A stretch of DNA of 20,621 nucleotides from Hydrogenophaga sp. Its GTDB lineage: Bacteria; Pseudomonadota; Gammaproteobacteria; Burkholderiales; Burkholderiaceae. Under the pieces are notes generated by a model. That model did no database searches, was not told the origin of the DNA, and saw nothing but the letters and a program-made list of their open reading frames with translations. The stretch spans positions 1-20,621 of the forward strand of contig JALOSH010000071.1 of the NCBI GenBank assembly GCA_025458545.1. Direction: 5' to 3'. Positions 15,667 to 20,621 of this stretch are shown here, one piece after another. The first letter of the stretch is position 1. Each line of letters opens with the position of its first letter. The position numbers and the translations under genes are program-made.

Positions 15667-16896
15667 TTAAAAGGTCCCCACAAACCAGTTTTTGACCCGG
15701 TCCAGCGCGCCCTGCATCGAGCCCGCCTTCTGCGACACCTTGTGCCCGCGCACCCGCGCCAGACGGGCCTCTTCGAGCAAGCCCATCACCGTGGCGGCAC
15801 GCGGCTGGGCCACCATGTCGGACAGGGCCGAGTCGTAGTGCGGGATGCCGCGCCGCACCGGCTTCAAGAAGATGTCTTCGCCCAGCTCGACCATGCCCGG
15901 CATGACCGCGCTGCCACCGGTGAGCACGATGCCGGAAGACAACACTTCTTCGAAGCCGGAGTCGCGCACCACCTGCTGCACCAGCGCAAAAATTTCTTCC
16001 ACCCGGGGCTCGATCACACCGGCCAGCGCCTGGCGGCTCAGCATGCGCGGGCCGCGGTCGCCCAGGCCAGGCACTTCCACTTGCTGGTCGGGGTCGGCCA
16101 GCAACTGTTTGGCGCAACCGTGTTCGACCTTGATGTCTTCGGCGTCTTTGGTGGGCGTGCGCAGCGCCATGGCGATGTCGCTGGTGATCAGGTCACCGGC
16201 GATCGGAATCACGGCGGTGTGGCGGATCGCGCCACCGGCGAAGATGGCGACGTCGGTGGTACCGGCTCCGATGTCCACCAGGGCCACGCCCAGCTCTTTC
16301 TCATCGTCGGTCAGCACCGCCTGGCTGGAGGCCAGCGGGTTGAGCATGAGCTGGTCCACCTCCAGGCCGCAGCGGCGCACGCACTTGATGATGTTCTCGG
16401 CCGCGCTCTGGGCGCCGGTCACGATATGCACCTTCGCTTCGAGGCGGATGCCGCTCATGCCGATCGGCTCCTTCACCTCCTGGCCGTCGATCACGAATTC
16501 CTGCGGCTCCACCAGCAGCAGGCGCTGGTCGGTCGAGATGTTGATCGCCTTGGCGGTTTCGATCACGCGCGCCACGTCGGCCGGTGTGACCTCGCGGTCC
16601 TTGATGGCCACCATGCCGCTGCTGTTGATGCCCCGGATGTGGCTGCCGGTGATGCCGGTGTACACGCGGGCGATGCGGCAGTCGGCCATCAGCTCGGCTT
16701 CTTTCAGCGCCGCCTGGATGCTCTGCACCGTGGCGTCGATGTTGACCACCACGCCGCGTTTGAGCCCGTGGCTGCTGGACACGCCCAGTCCCGCGAGCTT
16801 GAGTTCACCACCGGCCTGGACCTCGGCCACCACCACCATGATTTTGGCGGTGCCGATGTCGAGTCCGACGACGAGGTCTTTGTATTCCTTGGCCAT
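15667..16896 (-). CDS. ftsA: cell division protein FtsA
   Basis: FtsA is the actin-like ATPase that ties FtsZ to the membrane and recruits later divisome proteins. The 409-residue product begins MAKEYKDLVVGLDIGTAKI with the phosphate-1 motif at 13-19. It has the phosphate-2 motif VDIGAGTTDVAIF near residue 208 and the 1C-domain region between the two. It ends in an amphipathic membrane-targeting helix, GALDRVKNWFVGTF. It lies 13 bases after ftsQ. The gene looks intact and ordinary. Confidence 0.98.
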   Translation of the reverse strand: MAKEYKDLVVGLDIGTAKIMVVVAEVQAGGELKLAGLGVSSSHGLKRGVVVNIDATVQSIQAALKEAELMADCRIARVYTGITGSHIRGINSSGMVAIKDREVTPADVARVIETAKAINISTDQRLLLVEPQEFVIDGQEVKEPIGMSGIRLEAKVHIVTGAQSAAENIIKCVRRCGLEVDQLMLNPLASSQAVLTDDEKELGVALVDIGAGTTDVAIFAGGAIRHTAVIPIAGDLITSDIAMALRTPTKDAEDIKVEHGCAKQLLADPDQQVEVPGLGDRGPRMLSRQALAGVIEPRVEEIFALVQQVVRDSGFEEVLSSGIVLTGGSAVMPGMVELGEDIFLKPVRRGIPHYDSALSDMVAQPRAATVMGLLEEARLARVRGHKVSQKAGSMQGALDRVKNWFVGTF

Positions 16897-16909
16897 GATG
16901 TGTTCTCGA

Positions 16910-17713
16910 TTACCTTGTGTTCTGCGGTGCGCTGGGCGCGGTGTTCGGGCTGTCTTCGGTCAGGGTGGTCACGCCACGCATGCGCAGCGCATAACCGTTG
17001 GGGTAACGCAGGTCCACCGACTGCAGCGCGCCCGGATAGCGCTCGGTGAGCTGGCTCAGCGTGCTGGTGAAGCGCTGGGTGCGGGCCAGCAGCTCCTCGG
17101 GTGTGCCACGGCCCAGCTCCATGCGCGCGCCGTTGTCCAGGTCGGCGCTCCAGCTGCCGCGCGCATTGAGTTCGAGCCGGGCCAGGCCCAGCTCCAGACG
17201 GTTCAATTCGGCCTGCAGGGTCTGGTACAGGGCCCACACCTGCTGCGACTGGTGGGCGGGGCCGGCGAGTTCGGGCAGGTTGTCGCTGTCGTCCGGGCTG
17301 GCATCGAACACCTCGCCCAGGCGGTTGACCAACTGGCCCGACCCCGACTGGCCCCACCAGGCCACCGCTTGGTGCTCTTCGATGGTCACGCGCAGGCGGT
17401 TGGGAAACTCGCGCTGCACCACCGCCTGGCGCACCCAGGGCACGGCCTCGAACAGCTGCTTGACCTGCATCAGGTCCAGCGTGAGGAAGCCGCCACCGAG
17501 GCTCTTCATCTGCGAAGCCAGCTGGGCGCGGAAGGTGACCGCGTTCTGGTGCACCACATCGCCGTGCACCGTGATCGCCCGCACCGACCACGCCGGGTGC
17601 CGCACCGCCCAGAGGCTGAACGCGGCCAGGCACAGGACGGCAAACACCACCACCAGGGCGCGGGTGGCCACGGTCATGAGCTTGATGTCCAGGGGCAGTT
17701 CGGCGCGGTCCAT
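16910..17713 (-). CDS. ftsQ: cell division protein FtsQ
   Basis: FtsQ links the cytoplasmic and periplasmic parts of the divisome, with FtsB and FtsL. The 267-residue protein has a short cytoplasmic tail and one membrane helix (about 17-37, ALVVVFAVLCLAAFSLWAV). A POTRA domain follows (about 42-115, from WSVRAITVHGDVVHQ to NRLRVTIEEHQAVAWW), then the FtsQ beta domain. It sits between ddlB (12-base gap) and ftsA (13-base gap), as in most proteobacterial dcw clusters. Confidence 0.95.
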   Translation of the reverse strand: MDRAELPLDIKLMTVATRALVVVFAVLCLAAFSLWAVRHPAWSVRAITVHGDVVHQNAVTFRAQLASQMKSLGGGFLTLDLMQVKQLFEAVPWVRQAVVQREFPNRLRVTIEEHQAVAWWGQSGSGQLVNRLGEVFDASPDDSDNLPELAGPAHQSQQVWALYQTLQAELNRLELGLARLELNARGSWSADLDNGARMELGRGTPEELLARTQRFTSTLSQLTERYPGALQSVDLRYPNGYALRMRGVTTLTEDSPNTAPSAPQNTR

Positions 17714-17725
17714 GGCGGGTTGGAA

Positions 17726-18706
17726 TCAGGTCTTGGGCGTTTTGACGTTGTCGAGCGAGGCGCTGGCCAGCAGCGTCAGGCACAGGTCTTCATACGACAG
17801 CCCGGCCGCGCGTGCCGACATCGGCACCAGCGAATGGCTGGTCATGCCCGGCGAGGTGTTGATCTCCAGCAGGTAGGGCTTGCGGGTCTGCGCGTCGATC
17901 ATCACGTCGGCCCGGGCCCAGCCGCGGCAGTCCAGCGTGAGGAAGGCCTTGAGCACCAGCGCCTGGATGGCGGCCTCTTCGCCTTCGGGCAGGCCGCAGG
18001 GCACGAGGTATTTCGTGTCGTCGGTGAAGTATTTGTTCTGGTAGTCGTAGTTGCCGTCGGGCGCCACGATGCGGATCACTGGCAGCGCGCGCGCCTCAGC
18101 GCCTGTGCCCAGCACCGGGCAGGTGACCTCGTCGCCAGCGATGAACTGTTCGCACATCACCATCGGGTCTTGCCCGGCGGCGAGCGCGTAGGCGGCGTCG
18201 CATTGGTCCAGCGTGGTGACCTTGGTCAGGCCGATGGTGGAACCCTCGCGCACCGGCTTGACGATCATCGGCGAGCCCAGCGCCTCGAAGGCAGCGCGGG
18301 TCTGCGCTGCGCTGTGCACCTGGCGCCAGGCCGGTGTGGACAGGCCCTCGGCGATCCAGATGCGCTTGGTCATGAGCTTGTCCATGGCCACGGCCGAGGC
18401 CATCACGCCGGGGCCGGTGTAGGGAATGCCCATCAGCTCCAGCGCGCCCTGCACCGTGCCGTCTTCGCCGAAGCGGCCATGCAGCGCGATGAAGCAGCGG
18501 CTGAAGCCTTCGCGCTTGAGATCCCCCAGATCACGCTCTGCCGTATCGAAGGCGTGGGCGTCCACGCCCCTGGACAGCAAGGCGGCCAGCACACCGGTAC
18601 CCGACATCAACGAGACTTCACGTTCGGCCGAACGGCCACCCAGCAGCACGGCCACCTTGCCCAGCGCCTGGGCTTCCACTTGCGGTGCGTTCACCGTCGC
18701 ATTCAT
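17726..18706 (-). CDS. ddlB: D-alanine--D-alanine ligase DdlB
   Basis: DdlB joins two D-alanines using ATP for the tip of the peptidoglycan stem peptide, in the cytosol. The 326-residue ATP-grasp protein shows [16 protein letters not shown] near the N-terminus, [12 protein letters not shown] at 76-87, the [17 protein letters not shown]-binding stretch and [16 protein letters not shown] near the C-terminus. I chose the ATG at 18706 because AAGGAGG lies 6 bases upstream and it overlaps the murC stop codon as ATGA. The frame stays open further upstream only as a GC artefact. Confidence 0.97.
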   Translation of the reverse strand: MNATVNAPQVEAQALGKVAVLLGGRSAEREVSLMSGTGVLAALLSRGVDAHAFDTAERDLGDLKREGFSRCFIALHGRFGEDGTVQGALELMGIPYTGPGVMASAVAMDKLMTKRIWIAEGLSTPAWRQVHSAAQTRAAFEALGSPMIVKPVREGSTIGLTKVTTLDQCDAAYALAAGQDPMVMCEQFIAGDEVTCPVLGTGAEARALPVIRIVAPDGNYDYQNKYFTDDTKYLVPCGLPEGEEAAIQALVLKAFLTLDCRGWARADVMIDAQTRKPYLLEINTSPGMTSHSLVPMSARAAGLSYEDLCLTLLASASLDNVKTPKT

Positions 18707-20112
18707 TGTCGGCCTCCTTGTGCCAGTTCCACCACCTGCCCCGCGACCGCCCCGATGGACCCGGCCCCCATGCAAAGCACCACGTCGCCATCCCGCGCGT
18801 TGTCCAGGATGGCCTGGGGCATGGCGGCGATGTCGTCCACGAACACCGGTTCGAGCTTGCCCGCCACGCGCAATGCGCGAGCGAGGGCGCGACCGTCGGC
18901 CGCCACGATGGGCGCCTCGCCCGCCGCGTAGACCTCGGCCAGCAGCACCGCATCGGCGTGGCCGATGACCTTCACGAAGTCTTCAAAACAGTCGCGCGTC
19001 CGGCTGTAGCGGTGTGGCTGGAAGGCCAGCACCAGACGGCGGCCCGGGAAGGCGCCGCGCGCAGCCGACAGCGTGGCCGCCATTTCCACCGGGTGGTGGC
19101 CGTAGTCGTCCACCAGGGTGGCGCTGCCGCCCGATGGCAAGGCCGCTTCACCGTAACGCTGGAAGCGCCGACCCACGCCCTTGAACTCGGCCAGGGCTTG
19201 CACCAGCGCGGCGTCGGGCACACCGATCTCGACCGCGATGCCAATGGCGGCCAGCGCGTTGAGCACGTTGTGGTGCCCCGGCAGGTTGAGCACCACGTCC
19301 AGGTCGGGCAGCTCCACACCGTTGCGCCGCTGCACGGTGAAATGCATCTGCCCGCCGACCGCGCGCAGGTTGACGGCCCGGACCTGTGCGTCTTCGCTCA
19401 CGCCGTAGCTGGTGATGGGGCGCGCAATCTGCGGCAGGATTTCGCGGATCGCCGGGTCGTCCACGCACACCACCGCCGCGCCGTAGAACGGCATCTTGTG
19501 CAGGAACTCGATGAACGCACCCTTGAGGCGACCGAAATCGTGGCCGTAGGTGTCCATGTGGTCGGCGTCGATGTTGGTCACGACCGACAGCACCGGCAGC
19601 AGGTTCAGGAACGAAGCGTCCGATTCATCGGCCTCGACCACGATGTACTCACCCGATCCCAGTTGCGCGTTGGCGCCCGCGCTGTTGAGGCGACCGCCGA
19701 TGACGAACGTCGGGTCCAGGTTGGCCGCGGCCAGCACGCTGGCCACCAGGCTGGTGGTGGTGGTCTTGCCGTGCGTGCCCGCGATGGCGATGCCCTTCTT
19801 CATGCGCATCAGCTCGGCCAGCATCACCGCGCGCGGTACCACCGGCACCAGCTTGGCGTGTGCAGCCACCACCTCGGGGTTGTCGTTCTTCACCGCGGTG
19901 GAGGTGACGATGGCATCGGCCCCTTCGATGAAGGCCGCGTCGTGGCCCAGGTGCACCGCAGCGCCGAGCGACTGCAAGCGGCGCGTGGCGGCGTTCTCGC
20001 CCAGGTCACTGCCCGAAACCACGAAGCCCTGGTTGAGCAACACCTCGGCGATGCCGCTCATGCCGGAACCACCGATGCCCACAAAGTGGATGTGACGAAT
20101 GGCGTGTTTCAT
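18703..20112 (-). CDS. murC: UDP-N-acetylmuramate--L-alanine ligase MurC
   Basis: MurC adds L-alanine to UDP-N-acetylmuramate with ATP, the first stem-peptide step. The 469-residue product has the nucleotide-like N-terminal motif [17 protein letters not shown] at 9-25 and the P-loop [12 protein letters not shown] at 111-122. [17 protein letters not shown] and DDYGHHPVE are also present, all typical of Mur ligases. The ATG at 20112 overlaps the murG stop as ATGA (20109-20112), and its own stop overlaps the ddlB start the same way (18703-18706), so three genes are translationally linked. Confidence 0.98.
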   Translation of the reverse strand: MKHAIRHIHFVGIGGSGMSGIAEVLLNQGFVVSGSDLGENAATRRLQSLGAAVHLGHDAAFIEGADAIVTSTAVKNDNPEVVAAHAKLVPVVPRAVMLAELMRMKKGIAIAGTHGKTTTTSLVASVLAAANLDPTFVIGGRLNSAGANAQLGSGEYIVVEADESDASFLNLLPVLSVVTNIDADHMDTYGHDFGRLKGAFIEFLHKMPFYGAAVVCVDDPAIREILPQIARPITSYGVSEDAQVRAVNLRAVGGQMHFTVQRRNGVELPDLDVVLNLPGHHNVLNALAAIGIAVEIGVPDAALVQALAEFKGVGRRFQRYGEAALPSGGSATLVDDYGHHPVEMAATLSAARGAFPGRRLVLAFQPHRYSRTRDCFEDFVKVIGHADAVLLAEVYAAGEAPIVAADGRALARALRVAGKLEPVFVDDIAAMPQAILDNARDGDVVLCMGAGSIGAVAGQVVELAQGGRQ

Positions 20113-20621
20113 GTTGTTTTGACTTTCGCGAGCTGCTCGCAGGCGGACACCACGGCCGCCACGGTTTCCATCTGCTTGGCCTTGGTGGCCATCTCCAGGA
20201 GTTGATCGCGCTGCAGGCTCTGCAGCTGTTGCGCCAGCGAAGCCGGCGTGAAGGCGGTTTGCTGCACCAGCCACGCACCACCGGCTTCGACCAGGAAGCG
20301 CGCGTTGGTGGTCTGGTGGTCGTCCACCGCATGGGGAAAGGGCACAAACAGCGCGGCCGCACCCACCGCTGCGATCTCGGTCACGGTGCTGGCGCCGGCG
20401 CGGCAAACGATCAGATCGGCGTCGGCAAAGGCGCTGGCCGTGTCCTGGATGAAGGGCGTGAGCTCGGCCTGCACGCCCGCGGCGCGGTAGTTGGCGCGCA
20501 GGGCATCGATCTGCTTTTCGCCGGCCTGGTGGGTCACCTGAGGACGCAGGGCTTCGGGAATCAGAGCCAGCGCTTGCGGCACGGTGTCGTTGAGCGCTTT
20601 GGCTCCCAGGCTGCCACCCAC
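20109..20621 (-). CDS. murG: MurG glycosyltransferase, C-terminal part
   Basis: MurG transfers GlcNAc from UDP-GlcNAc to lipid I, making lipid II on the inner face of the membrane. The 170 visible residues are the C-terminal GT28 half, beginning at the [11 protein letters not shown] loop. They include VTHQAGEKQ, the donor-binding [14 protein letters not shown] and [17 protein letters not shown]. The N-terminal half is beyond the window end. The stop overlaps the murC start by 4 bases. Confidence 0.95.
   Translation of the reverse strand: MGGSLGAKALNDTVPQALALIPEALRPQVTHQAGEKQIDALRANYRAAGVQAELTPFIQDTASAFADADLIVCRAGASTVTEIAAVGAAALFVPFPHAVDDHQTTNARFLVEAGGAWLVQQTAFTPASLAQQLQSLQRDQLLEMATKAKQMETVAAVVSACEQLAKVKTT

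Noticed and set aside
15845..18931. Very long plus-strand open frame (1028 codons) across ftsA-ddlB-murC
   Set aside because: It is antisense to well-supported genes, its product has no recognisable domains, and long antisense frames are expected at this GC content.

Overview
This is a high-GC chromosomal window from a betaproteobacterium of the order Burkholderiales. It most likely belongs to the family Comamonadaceae and resembles Hydrogenophaga or Acidovorax relatives. The evidence is the protein sequences (FtsZ ending in IPAFLRKQAD, an RNB-family ribonuclease next to a TonB-like protein and mtgA, a plsC/cdsA-like pair) and the division and cell-wall cluster order murG-murC-ddlB-ftsQ-ftsA-ftsZ-lpxC. 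The placement is inferred; no search was run.

Layout. (1) Positions 1-3365, minus strand: rodA, tldD, then a 220-base leader region and the N-terminal part of an AroG-type DAHP synthase. The leader holds an unannotated 28-codon peptide packed with Phe/Tyr/Trp codons, an antiterminator and a perfect 12-bp terminator hairpin, which together look like a complete transcription attenuator. (2) Positions 3419-10033, plus strand: a YqiA-type hydrolase, an RNB ribonuclease gene broken by two internal deletions, a TonB-like protein, mtgA, a plsC-like acyltransferase carrying an in-frame palindromic insertion, a CdsA-like cytidylyltransferase and ruvC. (3) Positions 10070-12637, minus strand: a large TIG-domain lipoprotein with a metzincin-like zinc motif. 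(4) Positions 12913-20621, minus strand: the end of the dcw cluster (partial murG, murC, ddlB, ftsQ, ftsA, ftsZ), then lpxC and a 58-residue membrane protein.

How the genes work together. Much of the window serves the cell envelope. MurG, MurC, DdlB, MtgA and RodA build peptidoglycan. FtsQ, FtsA and FtsZ form the divisome. LpxC commits to lipid A synthesis, and the PlsC/CdsA-like pair makes phospholipid precursors. The murG/murC and murC/ddlB junctions are 4-base ATGA overlaps that imply translational coupling.

The most interesting items that standard annotation would miss are the aroG attenuator, a dispersed repeat family with five copies whose 37-nt hairpins covary, and a REP-like palindrome read through inside an acyltransferase gene. 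Four of the five repeats sit just after a stop codon in the sense direction, and one separates ftsA from ftsZ. No tRNA, rRNA, CRISPR array or complete insertion sequence was seen.
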